Shown here: piece after piece, positions 35,379 through 44,994 of the stretch
Layout: every line of letters starts with the position of its first letter
How positions within the stretch are numbered: position 1 is the first letter of the stretch
NCBI GenBank assembly: GCA_963575745.1
Contig: CAUYUJ010016363.1
Span: 17,501-81,500, forward strand
Direction of reading: 5' to 3'
Origin: Prorocentrum cordatum
Taxonomy: Eukaryota; Sar; Dinophyceae; Prorocentrales; Prorocentraceae
Length of the DNA stretch: 64,000 nt
Program-made: the position numbers and the translations under genes
The notes under the pieces: generated by a model
Told to the model about the DNA's origin: nothing
Seen by the model: the letters and a program-made list of their open reading frames with translations, nothing else
Database searches by the model: none

Positions 35379-36823
35379 ACAAAGAGAGGAAGCGGAGGCA
35401 TAAATCCGCGAGGTGCAAGTGAAAGTAGACGGGGGGCATGGAGGGGGGCGAGGAGGAGGAGGATGAGGAGGAGGGGGAGGGGAAGGAGGAGAGGAGGAGG
35501 CTGAGGAGGAGGATACGTCATATGGAGAGGGGGAATAGCGGCAAGAAAATACAAGGCAGCTGCCAGGAGAGTCGTAGGACAGGGGTTAGAGGGCCATCCG
35601 CGAACAGCATGGCGATCGTCAGAGATGGCACCCTTGGGCCTCTCAACCAATCCCTCCTTGGGCCTCTCAACCAATCCCCGAATCCCCCGCTCCCCAATCC
35701 CCCAACCAACCCCCCCACTCCCCAAGCGACGTCCGAGGGCCACCCTTGCGCCCGTCCCATCCTCGGCCCCCCTCCCCCGATAGGCGCCCCCCCGTCGCCG
35801 CAAGTGGAGGCCGCCCATGTCCCTGGCGCGGCGGCAGGGGCGACGGCGACGGCGGCGTCTTTGCAGGGCGGGGGGCGGCGAAGCAGAGGAGGACGAAAAA
35901 GGGGCAAAGTGAGGTCGTGGAGGAGGAGGATAGCAGAACGAGGGGGAGGAGGAGGAATCTACAGAGGAGGAGGGGGAAGAGGAGGAGGAGTGGGCGGGGG
36001 AATGGATGCGGAGAAGGAGGAGGAGGGTGAGACGGAGGAGAACGAGGAAGAGGATCGGGCGAGGCAGGAACATGATGAGGCCAAGAGAACTCGAGAGATG
36101 AGAGTAGCAGCGGTGCGACGGGGGGGGCAGAGCGATCAGGCCCTGAAGCCCACGCACGGCTTGTGGTACAAACCTTTCGAGGTCGAGGTATTAGAGCGCA
36201 AGGTCACGTACGTGATGCCGCACCTCGTCCCCTTGGAGGTCGAGCTGGACTCGGAGGACGGTCAGGGAACATACAGAGAAGAGTCGGTGGCGGTTGGGGT
36301 GGGGGAGGGGGCGAACGAGGAAGGTAGGGCGCAGGAGGTTTGGTGACGAGCCCGGGAAAGGTGTGCTAGCACATCGGGTTCAGGAAAGTAGATTACGCCC
36401 CCCCCTGGCCCAGGACGAGGACGAGAAATTCGAGGACAGCCTCTGCGAGGAGGGCGCGGAGGCGGAGAAAGGCCCGCTGTCGCTGCCGTCGTCGCCAGGA
36501 GGACAAGGGGCACATAAGGGGGATAATCCAAGGTGAGCAGGATGCGGCGATGGGGGAAATGGAAATGGAGAGCATGGGGATGAGGAGAGGCGGAGAAGAG
36601 GATGGGCCATATGGGGGGGGGGGCGGGGGCAGGAGCAGAGGCGAAGAAGAGGAGGAGTAGGCGGAAGATAACGAGGAACAAACTTACGAGCGTTTCTCTC
36701 CTCCGTGGAGGCGAGCAGGTCATCAAGAAGCGCTGCTGGAGGGCGACTGGGTACTGGGACTCGATGCCCGCCCTCAAGCGCGCGAAGATGCAGAAAAAGG
36801 ACGACAATTTCGCGGTTCGCTGA
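24817..36823 (+). CDS. gene of about 25 exons, unknown function
   Basis: A series of short + strand exons with GC-ending codons, separated by introns of 46 to about 1,250 nt made largely of GGA or TCC tracts. Well-bounded exons are 24817-24846, 25851-26206, 27163-27279, 27782-27922, 27996-28136, 28500-28648, 30674-30815, 33611-33668, 34668-34869 and 36414-36532. Others are approximate. The model starts at ATG 24817 and stops at TGA 36821-36823, about 1,200 residues. I recognise no domain. Charged Lys/Glu and acidic stretches alternate with compact helical exons, and no membrane segment is evident. It could be two or more genes, since an in-frame stop at 29851 and a possible new ATG at 32888 are plausible boundaries. 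Confidence 0.5.
25851..26206 (+). CDS. exon 4, Lys/Glu-rich
   Basis: CCTCAG acceptor, GTCAGG donor, 356 nt. The first 75 codons are strongly basic and likely helical (KTKRQLKESKEKDKAKVHAF, later KQLKKERKLKDQAKR). The rest is acidic and hydrophobic (DDDANEKNFLDFLCETESFL). It ends with two bases, completed by the single base before ATG 26420 in exon 5. Confidence 0.65.
26419..27279 (+). CDS. exons 5-6
   Basis: Exon 5 (26419 to about 26560) reads GGSETQELVQGMRMAALWGI and FNGKVEVSIDGESRI. Its donor is unresolved. Exon 6 (27163-27279) is exactly 39 codons, from CGCAG to a GTGGCC donor, and reads LFKRHICGATQLKPRPSDPD ending VLAEKDIGK. The intron between them is C/T-rich from 26580 to 26950. Confidence 0.55.
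27471..27622. repeat. poly(T) tract in an intron
   Basis: About 150 bases almost wholly T with scattered C, A and G, in the intron between 27280 and 27781. Confidence 0.95.
27782..28648 (+). CDS. exons 7-9, similar in length
   Basis: 27782-27922 is 47 codons (SFAEADGGTAVPAADLLEQV, ending VRSQE) with a GC-type donor. 27996-28136 is also 47 codons (AFTKMPMLLACSAEMLNGAM) with a GCAGAT donor. 28500-28648 is 149 nt (AMGQVMARTPAEWDSAARLV) with a GTTGGG donor. Phases agree across all three. The similar exon lengths hint at repeated helical units, but I see no clear sequence repetition. Confidence 0.6.
29124..30160 (+). CDS. exons 10-13
   Basis: 29129 to about 29235 reads GPLLEMRAYLSPVMHRFLTE. 29556-29603 reads VFTHMMSEVTLFCNWL and would be followed by a 46-nt intron. 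29650 to about 29853 reads LLKTISSALSDPAKIRAFTL and can end at TGA 29851-29853. 30023 to about 30160 reads QENAGAMEASLAMNDMWMAF. The 46-nt intron is unusually short, and the stop at 29851 may be a true gene end. Confidence 0.45.
30674..31683 (+). CDS. exons 14-16
   Basis: 30674-30815 (FIKAAPDHSLLGHWNGTMAK) ends at a GTCAGT donor. 31010 to about 31412 starts EQMSGAEIALWQKAVINAVQ, passes through a Lys/Glu stretch (EMKKKKKTPEEEPYTYGHKG) and ends near a GTGAAA donor. 31544 to 31676 or 31683 reads KWILERHGTDIGELTIPMFG, with a GAGCTA or GTTTGT donor; only the first matches the phase of the next exon. Confidence 0.6.
32026..33668 (+). CDS. exons 17-20
   Basis: 32026 to about 32255 reads VSNGWEPPKLYVEGSHWMNP and ends in a basic Lys/Pro tail. 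32870 to about 33118 is acidic (PLKDPLFDDAQGSLPPDSLE; the alternative start is ATG 32888). About 33214-33330 reads VQLGAPDALVDAVLA. 33611-33668 reads ITNGDDVHRDVVKRSVDAG between TGTCAG and a GTATGC donor. A long TCC-rich intron lies at 32260-32500. Confidence 0.5.
34175..36823 (+). CDS. exons 21-25, probable 3' end
   Basis: About 34180-34320 reads WSMEWMGPFVFGVLGDPPSE. 34668-34869 is 202 nt (EDKTWWVEWKIDGVFMHRLT, later DTRIIVGNTDTMRRVAAQFP) between TTTCAG and GTGTGT. 36140 to about 36256 reads HGLWYKPFEVEVLERKVTYV. 36414-36532 is acidic (DEDEKFEDSLCEEGAEAEKG) with a GTGAGC donor. About 36711-36823 reads VIKKRCWRATGYWDSMPALK and stops at TGA. An exon between 34870 and 36139 may be missed. Confidence 0.55.
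35291..35376. repeat. (GA)n microsatellite
   Basis: About 40 GA dinucleotides with a few GGGA interruptions, in the long interval between two exon candidates. Confidence 0.95.
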
Positions 36824-38260
36824 GGAGGGGCCCTCAGCCTGAGGGTGGCCTCGGATAAAAACCAAGGAGGGTCGGTCGGAGTCGCCGGCTCGGCGAATGA
36901 GAGGACAGGCGGATGGGAAGAAGGGGGGGGGATGAGGGAGGGATGAGGATGAGGACAGGAACGCGATGGGCCTGGGGATGAGGATGCGGATGAGGAGGCG
37001 GATGGAGGACGGGGGTGGAGCGAGTGGACGAGGTGGGGAAGCATGAGAAGGATGACGAGGATGATAAGGAGGAGGTGGAGGAGGGGGGACGAGTGAAGGA
37101 GGAGAAGGAGGAGGTGGATAAGGAGGATGACGATTTAGAGGTGGATAAGGGATGGGATGGGAGGAGTCGGAGGAGGCGGAGGAAGAGGAGCAGCAGCAGT
37201 TGCAGCAGCAGCAGAAGCAAGAACATGACGGATGAGGAGGTCGCGGAGGGAGGGGGGGTGGAGGGGTGGAGTGGGTGACGGCTCCGCTGCCAGGTGGGTG
37301 AAGGGCCGTCGCCGCCGTGACGGCCCGTGACGGCCCGCTCCGCCGCCGCGCGGGGTGGGGGAGCGGGGGGCGAGGCAGCGAAGAGAGAGGAGAAGGAGGG
37401 AGAGGCAGTACCAGGAGTGCACAGAGGGGAGAGGGAGGGCGTGCGGATTGACATGAGAAGCTGGAGACGGAGGACATGAGGACGAGGATCAGGAGGAAGT
37501 GAGGAGGGGCAGAGAGAGGAGGATGATGATGAGGAGACGGCGGAAGATGGGGTTCAGCCCGCGCGGGGATACAGGATACGGGGATGACCATGACCGCGGT
37601 AGGGAGGATGAGAAGCACGAGCAAGGATGAGAAGGGGAACGGTGAGGAGAAAAATGACGGGAGGGCGATGAGGAAGAGCGAAGGACAATGATGAGGTTGG
37701 AAATTCGCTAGGATCAATCAGCCCCCTTTGCAGTCCTCCCGCTTCAGATGCGCAGGATCTGCCACTCCCCTCCCCCCTTGTCACCCCTCCCCCCTCCTAC
37801 ATTATTTCTTTCCCTTTTCTCCTCCTCCCCCTCCTCATAATCTTCTCTCTCCTCCTCCCTTCCCCCCCCCCCCTCCCTCCTCATCCGTCTCCCTTCTCCT
37901 CCCCCCTCCGTCGGTCCCGCGAGTCGACGCCCTCCGACCTTCCCAGCCCCCTCGCTCGCGGCCTGGGCGCGCGCCGCGGCGGCCGCGGCGGCCAGCGCTC
38001 GCGGCGGCAGCGCGCGCCGCGACGGAGCGCGGCGCGGCGTCGCGGCGTGACGCCGCGTCTCGAGAGGGAAACCGCCGCGGCGCACGAAGGGTCAGGGAGG
38101 AGAGAAGGGGGAGAGGGCCAAGGAGGGAAGGAGAGAAGGAGAGAGGGGGAGGGCCAGGGGGGGAGGGCGGGATGGCCGGGGAAAAGGAGGGGCCAAGGAA
38201 GCAGCAACGAGAGAGAAGGGAGGAGAGGAACGAAGGCGAGAAGAGGAGAGGAAAGGAGCT
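36824..38260. repeat. GGA-rich and TCC-rich flank
   Basis: GGA/GATGAGGA-rich from 36840 to about 37700, pyrimidine-rich at 37750-37915, a very GC-rich CGCGGCGGC segment at 37930-38085, then GGA-rich again to 38255. The long Ser/Pro-rich - strand frame across 36380-37717 is antisense to exons and low-complexity tracts, so it is not called. Confidence 0.5.
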
Positions 38261-38261
38261 G

Positions 38262-38264
38262 ACG

Positions 38265-38298
<34 letters not shown>

Positions 38299-38465
38299 GT
38301 ATATGTAAATATATTTATGTATATATACATATATATACATGAATACATATGTATGTGTGTATGTGTGTATGTATGTATGTATGTATGCATGCATGTATGT
38401 ATGTATGTATGTATGTATGTACGTATGCATGTATGTATGTATGTATGTACGCATGTATAGTATAC
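38262..38465. repeat. (TA)n / (TATG)n microsatellite
   Basis: TA dinucleotides pass into TATG and CATG tetranucleotides over about 200 bases. The same composition recurs at 59803-60233. Confidence 0.95.
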
Positions 38466-39900
38466 ATATACATATAATCAGAAAAGGGACCGAGGAGAGA
38501 AACGCAAGCCAGAGGAGAGGCGGAGTAGAAAGGACGGTCACACGGAAGGGCGCAGGGATCAATCTGTAGGTCTGAGCACTTCAAAACTGGGCTTCTCGTG
38601 AGGACTTGCTTGTTGCCGATTTCCTACTGCACTCATGCTCTTCTGGTGCCGCCCATATGCCATGCTAACCTGTCCGCGCGCAGCGAGACACCAGAGGGGG
38701 GTCGCGTGTGTCGGCCCAACGGCTCCGTGGCACGGTGAATTGGGATGACATCTTGTGAGAAGTGCACCTCCCCATCGCACACTGAGGACACCCCGAGAGG
38801 TCGGGGGATTTTGCCGCCACGCGCCCATCGCGGTGCTTTTTCTTCTGAGAGTGATGGTGGGCCTGCACACAGGGGGTAATATGATGCCCCCTGCCGTCGT
38901 GTAACAGACCAAGACGCAGTGAGGGCGGGACGCCCGAAGATGATCCAGGTTATGTCGCGCAGTGCACTTAGTCGAGTAATTTTTGTGTTTGCCGGGATGG
39001 TGTGTGTGGGGGGGGTATTTTTGCTTCGGGTCGGCCGTCGGTCGAGGGGGTGGGTGTCAATGAATGCGGAGCAATGGTATATCACTTTCCGAAGGGGAAT
39101 AATGGGCTTGGACGAGAGGCCCCCCTAATCCACCGACGCCCAGAGGGTTGGTGGGATGTTGTTTGCGGGTGTAGATTCGTGTCTGCCGCGAGAGGGCCTT
39201 CGTCGCAGGAGCTACACTCGTCTCGAAAACGTGGTCGGGATGATGCTCAGGAGAAGCTCGTCGGGGAGATGGTTGACACGAGGTGGGGAGGTTCTGATGG
39301 GGCGAGAGTGGAGTGCCCGTGGACTAGTCTTCAGGCCATGCCGATTATAGTATGAACAGTGCCTTTCTTCGAAGTGCGCATAGAGAAGCAAGAAACCGTG
39401 CCTCCGTCGCACCATTGGTTGATTCTGGGACTGTCTTGGGTGGGTCGAGTGCCGTTTCGATACCACTTTGGATGGTCGTTGGGCTTCCTTGGGCCGTCTC
39501 GGTGCTGTCTTGGACTATGTTGGCGGCTCTGTTTGGGCCGCTCTGGTAACGGGCACCAGCCCACGTGTACATTCGGCGGGCATCTGTCAAAGGACGTTTT
39601 GCAGCCGTCGTGTGGGTTTCGGAGCGAGCTGTGGGGCGTGTCGGGGCCCTCTTGGACAAGCTGCCGCGTGCTCGCCAAAGATGCCACTGGGGCCCGCGGC
39701 ACTCGCGGCACAGCCCGCATGGGCAGCAACTATATTGCGAAGGCCTGACGGCCGGTGCCGCCGACCCTGTTCGCAATGCGCAGCAAGAGGCACGGGCTGT
39801 GGGATGGTTTGGGGGAACGGGGAGAAGGACGAGAAGGTGGGGGAGGGAGGTGTCGCATCTGACCCGGGACTTCCCCGGGACTCCCCCGGGACCCCCCCCG
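38466..39900. other. unassigned region
   Basis: No gene is supported. 38695-38749 is an inverted near-copy of 7211-7264. 39430-39660 belongs to the CTTGGGCCGTCTCGG-type degenerate family also seen near 2.3, 41.0 and 56.2 kb. Confidence 0.4.
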
Positions 39901-40735
39901 GGACCTCCTCTCCCCCCCCCGTCGGGGAAGGGAAAGGGAAGGGGCTTCCCTTCGACTCAATGACGACGTTGCTCAAGGTCGGTACGGGGGGGGGGCGTCG
40001 TATCTGACTCGGGGGGGGGGTCGCTACCCCCCCCCGCTACCCCCCCCCCCTCCCGGCGGGGGAGGAATGAAAGGGAAGGGGCTTCCCTTCGACTCAATTA
40101 CGAGGTTGCTCAAGGTCGGCTTGGCTGGAGCCCAGGGGAAGAGGAGTCCCAGGGGGGGGCGTCGTATCTGACCCGGGGGGGGGGTCGCTACCCCCCCCCC
40201 TCCCGGCGGGGGAGGGATCAAAGGGAAGGGGCTTCCCTTCGACTCAATTACGAGGTTGCTCAAGGTCGGCTTGGCTGGAGCCCAGGGGAAGAGGAGTCCC
40301 AGGGGGGGCGTCGACCCCCCCCCCCTCCCGGCGGGGGAGGGATCAAAGGGAAGGGGCTTCCCTTCGACTCAATTACGAGGTTGCTCAAGGTCGGCTTGGC
40401 TGGAGCCCAGGGGAAGAGGAGTCCCAGGGGGGGGCGTCGTATCTGACCCGGGGGGGGGGTCGAACCCCCCCCCCCTCCCGGCGGGGGAGGGATCAAAGGG
40501 AAGGGGCTTCCCTTCGACTCAATTACGAGGTTGCTCAAGGTCGGCTTGGCTGGAGCCCAGGGGAAGAGGAGTCCCAGGGGGGGGCGTCGTATCTGACCCG
40601 GGGGGGGGGTCGCTACCCCCCCCCCTCCCGGCGGGGGAGGGATCAAAGGGAAGGGGCTTCCCTTCGACTCAATTACGAGGTTGCTCAAGGTCGGCTTGGC
40701 TGGAGCCCAGGGGAAGAGGTCTCCCAGGGAAAGGG
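39900..40735. repeat. 150-bp tandem array, six copies
   Basis: The segment TTCGACTCAATTACGAGG recurs near 39952 (diverged), 40088, 40239, 40363, 40515 and 40666. Each unit has a C run, TCCCGGCGGGGGAGGGATCA, the shared segment, AAGGTCGGCTTGGCTGGAGC and a G run. Spacing is 124-152 bases. The long frames on both strands are repeat products. Confidence 0.9.
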
Positions 40736-42195
40736 AAGGACAGAGACGACGAGTACAAAGAATGACGGGGATGACGGCTCGAACGGAAAAGCCCCTCACA
40801 CACGCCGACAGGGTCGGCGGATTTGCGGTTGACATTTTCAATGTTCTCCGTGCATGCGCAGGGGAATTTGCGAGAACCCACGTGCATTAACAGTGGGCAT
40901 GTGCCCGAATTCCAGAAGCACGATTATTGTCTAGCCTTCGGCGCATCCCACCGCCCGCCTGGGCTGCAGGTCGGAGGCCACGCGGATAGCGGACGGGGTC
41001 TCGTCGGAAGCGCCTCGGGGTCGTTTGGGATTTCCGTTTTTGAATTTCTTGGGGGCTTCTTGGGGGTCTCGGGGGAGCTTTGTAGGAGCCTCGCGGAGCC
41101 CCTCTGGGAGCCTGTTGGGGGCTTCTTGGGACAACTCGGCGGCGGTTCGGGATAGAAGGATCGAAATGTCCGTGCGGGTTTCCGCCCTGGATCCCCTCTT
41201 TGGGCAGTCGCGGGCCCCCCCCCGGGCCGTCGTGAGGGCTTTGCGATCGGTCCTGGGGCCCTCTTAGTTCGTCGCAGGGCTCTCTTGGGGGCCTCTTGGG
41301 CCGTCTTGGGGCGACCCAGGAGGCTTCTTGAGCTGTCTTGGGTGTTGTGATCGCAGCAGAAGCGAATGTGCTGAACATGCAGTTTTTCCAATGGCAATGG
41401 TGCGAGTTTTGCTTTTTGAGGCCGTCTTTGGACGCTTCTTAAGGGCTTCTTGGGGCGTCATTGGGGCGTCTTGGGCCGTCTGGAGGCTGGGGGAAACATT
41501 TCACACGCCGATGAACCCCAAGGGGTTGGCGGATTTTGGCATCTTCGGGTCTTCTCGGAGGCCCCTTGGAGGCCTCTTGGCGGTCTCCTGTGCCGCATCA
41601 CATGTGTTTTTGAACGCTTTTGTTTAACATGAAGCGTTTCGCTCGACACATCTCCTTAAACAGCCCTTCGGACTGCTCCTCGAAACCATGAGATCATGAT
41701 GGGGCCTTGGGACTGCCCAGGAGGGCCCCAAGACGGCCCAAGACAGCCCAAGGAGGCCCCCAGGCGGCCCCAAACAGCCCAAGATGGCGCCGAAACGGCC
41801 TGAGAGAGCCCCCGCAGAACCTTACGACACGCCCAGACAGCCCAACCCCGACAGGCCCCCACGAGACCCCCAGGATGCACCCAAGATAGCCCCAGACGGC
41901 CCCAGCAGCCCCAAGGGTAGCCTCAAAAGATCCCCTTTCTTCGACGTCCTTTTCCTCAGGCTCCTTACCGTCCTCCGTCGTCGTCGTCCTTCTCTTCCTC
42001 CTCCTCCTCCTCCTCCGCTTCGTTCCTTCTCGTTGTCCTCCTGCTCTCATCGCTGCCCTTCCCGTCATCCACGCTGTGATCCTCGTCATCCGCCGCCCTG
42101 TCGTCGCCATCATCCTTGCTTTCTTTTTCCCCTACGAGCCCAAAGGACAAATCGGCGCTTCCCGTTCTTGTCTGGTCAGGTTCTTCGAGAGGACT
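40736..42195. other. unassigned, partly CTTGGGGGC-type degenerate repeat
   Basis: 41020-41620 and 41700-41905 are loosely repeated CTTGGG/CCCAAG sequence (opposite strands in the two halves). 41975-42020 is a TCC tract. No gene is supported. Confidence 0.45.
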
Positions 42196-42311
42196 TACTG
42201 CCAACCTTACCACGGCTTCGCGCTGGAGTGAATCTACTCCACAGATGATCTTTGGACGGGGTTCCCCCTCGGAGTTTACTCTGGAATCAATCGGTGGTAA
42301 GGTTGGCAGTA
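42196..42311. repeat. 17-bp perfect inverted repeat
   Basis: TACTGCCAACCTTACCA at 42196-42212 is the exact reverse complement of 42295-42311, separated by 82 bases. Nearby TTTACTC/GAGTAAA motifs add smaller palindromes (42390-42410). No target duplication was recognised. Confidence 0.6.
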
Positions 42312-42419
42312 GACCTGCTTGTGCCCTGCATTGGCTCAGGAGTAAGCGTACGCCAAACCGCGGAACTTCTCCAGACAGCCTTGACCGTGCATTTACTCTG
42401 GAGTAAACTCGCGGGTCCA

Positions 42420-42792
42420 TGGCGGCCCGCTGTGCCTTTGCGGATCACCCGGGCGCGAAGCAGCCGAGCCCGAGAACGAAGCCCGTGAGTTACTTTTGGA
42501 ATGCGTTCACCCCGCCGCGGGCGCTGGGGCGAACAAGCCCAGCCACGAGTCCCTTTGTGAATCCTCCGAGTGCGTCGCTTGCCGGTGGGATCCGAGCCCG
42601 CCCGAAAACCGACGCCACCTTCGCGGGGTCCCCGGGCCGAAACGGCTCACGGACAAGGACGGCGGGAGCCGAGCGCTTGCGCGTTTCGCGGCGCTCCTGC
42701 CGTCCTCTGCGGCGGCGGCGCCCCGAACGCCGACGGGCGCAACCCTTTGAGCGAGTCGTCTGCCGGCGGGCCCGAGCCCACGAACGAACACT
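42420..42792 (+). other. possible coding fragment, unassigned
   Basis: One frame from about 42550 reads SLCESSECVACRWDPSPPEN and continues open to about 42750. It has GC-rich codons but no recognised domain and no convincing splice sites, and it overlaps other open frames. Confidence 0.2.
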
Positions 42793-42975
42793 ACTCCAGG
42801 TTTCGTAATAAAAGGGAGGGGGTCTGGACCCTCCAAGACAAGCCATTTCAGACCTCCCCCGTGGGAGAACCCTCCAAAACATCGTCCCCAGACCCCCCCA
42901 GGCCCTCCAAGATAGCCTGGAAGAGACCCCCCCCCCGAAATGAGACCCCCCTCCCTTTATTACGAAATCTGGAGT
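42793..42975. mobile_element. MITE-like element with 33-bp terminal inverted repeats
   Basis: The ends ACTCCAGGTTTCGTAATAAA... and ...TTTATTACGAAATCTGGAGT are inverted repeats of about 33 bp, continuing into GGGAGGGGG/CCCCCTCCC. The element is flanked by ACACT on both sides (42788-42792 and 42976-42980), a 5-bp target duplication. An alternative reading is a TA duplication with CTCCAG ends, as in Tc1/mariner-derived Stowaway-type MITEs. The interior is 115 bp, C/A-rich and non-coding. Confidence 0.75.
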
Positions 42976-43050
42976 ACACTCTAACGCACGCTCGCGGGGC
43001 CCGCGGGTGGCGCCCCTAGCGCTCCTTCGAAGGCGTCGTTAGCGTCGGAG

Positions 43051-43187
43051 GGCACCAACTACACACCAACACCGATCCTGGCCCAGGATCACCCTGGGCC
43101 TTCTTGCCCAAGGCAGGAGGGCGTATACACCGATCCTGGGCCCAGGGTGATCCTGGCCAGGATCGGTGTTGGTGTATAGTTGGTGCC
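43051..43187. repeat. 49-50 bp inverted repeat (long hairpin)
   Basis: The left arm 43051-43100 (GGCACCAACTACACACCAAC...) and right arm 43139-43187 are reverse complements with one mismatch and one 1-base gap. The loop is 38 bases and repeats GTATACACCGATCCTGGG. No flanking duplication is evident. Confidence 0.85.
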
Positions 43188-43380
43188 TTCCTATAGCGGG
43201 CGGGGCTCGACCTCTACAAAGACGACTGTTCAAGGCACGCTCGCGGGGCTCCCAGGCCGCAAGAGCTCGCGGCAAATGTGGCGCCTGTCCGCGCTCGCGG
43301 CGCCCCTGCCACATCGTGAGAGTCTGCGGTGCGGAGATCCCCGCACGCAGCAGACAAGTGTGCATGCTCACCCCTTCTAA

Positions 43381-43546
43381 TAGCCCAGCGGCAGAGCGTG
43401 CTGCCCGCAGTCCTGCTGCTCATTGTGACACGGTGCTCGCCAATCGGGAGGCTTGGAGTGTGCGCCGAACTGGAGCTCGCAGCTCATTTGACGCGTCGCT
43501 GGCGGCCGCAGCTGGCTCCAGATGTCAGAGTTGCACGTTCGACCCT
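43381..43546 (+). other. tRNA-like A-box and B-box pair
   Basis: TAGCCCAGCGGCAGAGCG (43381-43398) matches the D-arm/A-box of tRNAs closely, and CGTTCGACCCT (43536-43546) resembles a B-box. They are about 150 bases apart and no anticodon or T stem folds, so this is not a tRNA. It may be a relic of a tRNA-derived SINE, or chance. Confidence 0.2.
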
Positions 43547-43822
43547 CGCAGTCGGGCCTGGTCGCTCAAGCTCCTGATTCACGGCAGTGAATATCTTACA
43601 GGGTCGTCGGCAGCTTGCTTGCACACAGGTGTGGTGCACTTGGCGTTGAGCGGCAAGTCTTTGCTATCGGTCGAGCGGCAAGGTCCTGGTGCACACCACC
43701 CCATGCATATCAGTAGCCGCCCATCCTTTTTGACGTTCCGAGGCCTTGGGCTGTCCCCGTGCCCCCGCCCACGTCCCAGGAACCTTGGAGGCCGCGCGAT
43801 GCTCGCGTGAGACTTTCCCCAG

Positions 43823-44322
43823 GTGCAGGCTCGGCTGGCGCGGCGGCCGGCGACCGCTTGGCTCCCCCCCCGAGCCGCCCCGCCCTTTCCCGCCGTGTCC
43901 TGCCGCGGAAGTCGGTGGTCGTGCGGGAGTTCAGCTGATCTTGCCTCTGCGTACGGTGCTGTCCTGTACAGCTCGGCCGATGACAGCGAGCGACGCCGCG
44001 CCCAGGGGGGAAGCGAGAAGGAGAGAAGGGCTTCTCAGAAGGCTCGGAAGCCCCCCAGCCTTCTGAGAGGTTCCCCGAGCCTTCCCCGAAGACACAGAGC
44101 ACTTCTTAAAAGGCGCGAGGGGGTTCTGAGAAGCCCCGCCGCCTCCTGAGAAGGCCTTCTCCCTCTCCATCCCCCCCCGCCGAGAGAGGGTTCCGAGGGG
44201 AAAGGAGAAGAGGCTGCTCGAGGGCGCACGCCCCACAGGCCGCGAGACGGCGCGACGGTCGCGAGGCTCACCTCGGCGGCACTGGGCCTGTCCTCGACCG
44301 CGTTCTGGCCAAGATCTCGAGG
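43823..44322 (+). CDS. exon candidates of a third split gene, 5' part
   Basis: About 43823-44006, after CCCCAG, reads VQARLARRPATAW and later VLYSSADDSERRRAQ. About 44239-44322, after CCACAG, reads REAHLGGTGPVLDRVLAKIS. Both have GC-ending codons on the + strand. The joins are not determined and no domain is recognised. Confidence 0.3.
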
Positions 44323-44766
44323 CGGGCCTGGCCCTGGCGACGAGCGCCCTCTCTTCGGGGGCGGCAAAGAGGGGGGTGATGACTAGGGGCGTGTGGATTT
44401 CATGGCGCGGGCCATGATTTTTCCTTAGATTTCATGGCGCCTCTTCTTGTTTCATTACGTCCCTGGCCCCCCCCTTGGGCCGCGCACATGCCGCCTGCCA
44501 TGATTTGCACCCCCCCCCTCTTGGACACCCCCCTCTTGGCCGCCCCTCGATCTCTGGAGCACCCCAGCAAAAAACAGCGCCAACAGAACCTACGCCTGGG
44601 CTCTCCAGAGAAGGGCGCGGAGGAGAGGCTCCAGTCGGCGGCGAGCGGGGGGGGGGGAAGTGAGAGGGCGGAGGCCTTCTCGGGAGGCGGCGGGGCTCAT
44701 CAGGAAGCCCTCGCGCCTCCTGAGAGGCCTCCCTGCGTCTTCGGGGAAGGCCTGGGAGCACTTCTC
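44078..44766. repeat. inverted pair of diverged 85-95 bp segments
   Basis: 44078-44160 (GCCTTCCCCGAAGAC ... GAGAAGCCCCGCCGCCTCCT) and 44672-44766 are inverted copies at roughly 80 percent identity by eye, about 510 bases apart. They flank the 44.2-44.6 kb segment. Confidence 0.5.
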
Positions 44767-44994
44767 TCGGAGGGCCAGGGTCAGGAGGGACAAAAACACA
44801 CAGACACAATTAATCTTCGATCCCCCAGAAAGTATGGGAAGATGTGGGAAGTGGGGGGGAAGACGAAAACCCAGAAAATATGGGAAAATATAGGGAATAT
44901 TTTTATTCCCCACATGCTTCGTGGGGTTCCGGTTTTCTTCCCTGCCGCGTCGCACCCGCGTCTCACCTCACACCTCCCCTCCTCCTCACAGCAC

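Noticed and set aside
34664-36157. 497-codon frame on the - strand
   Set aside because: It crosses a (GA)n microsatellite and GGA tracts and is antisense to the better supported exon at 34668-34869.
36380-37717. 445-codon Ser/Pro-rich frame on the - strand
   Set aside because: It is antisense to GGA-rich tracts and to + strand exons; composition alone keeps it open.
40256-40841. Gly/Ser/Pro frames in the 150-bp array
   Set aside because: Repeated units, no start context, open on both strands.
43381-43546. A tRNA gene
   Set aside because: Only the D-arm region matches; no acceptor, anticodon or T stem can be formed at normal spacing.
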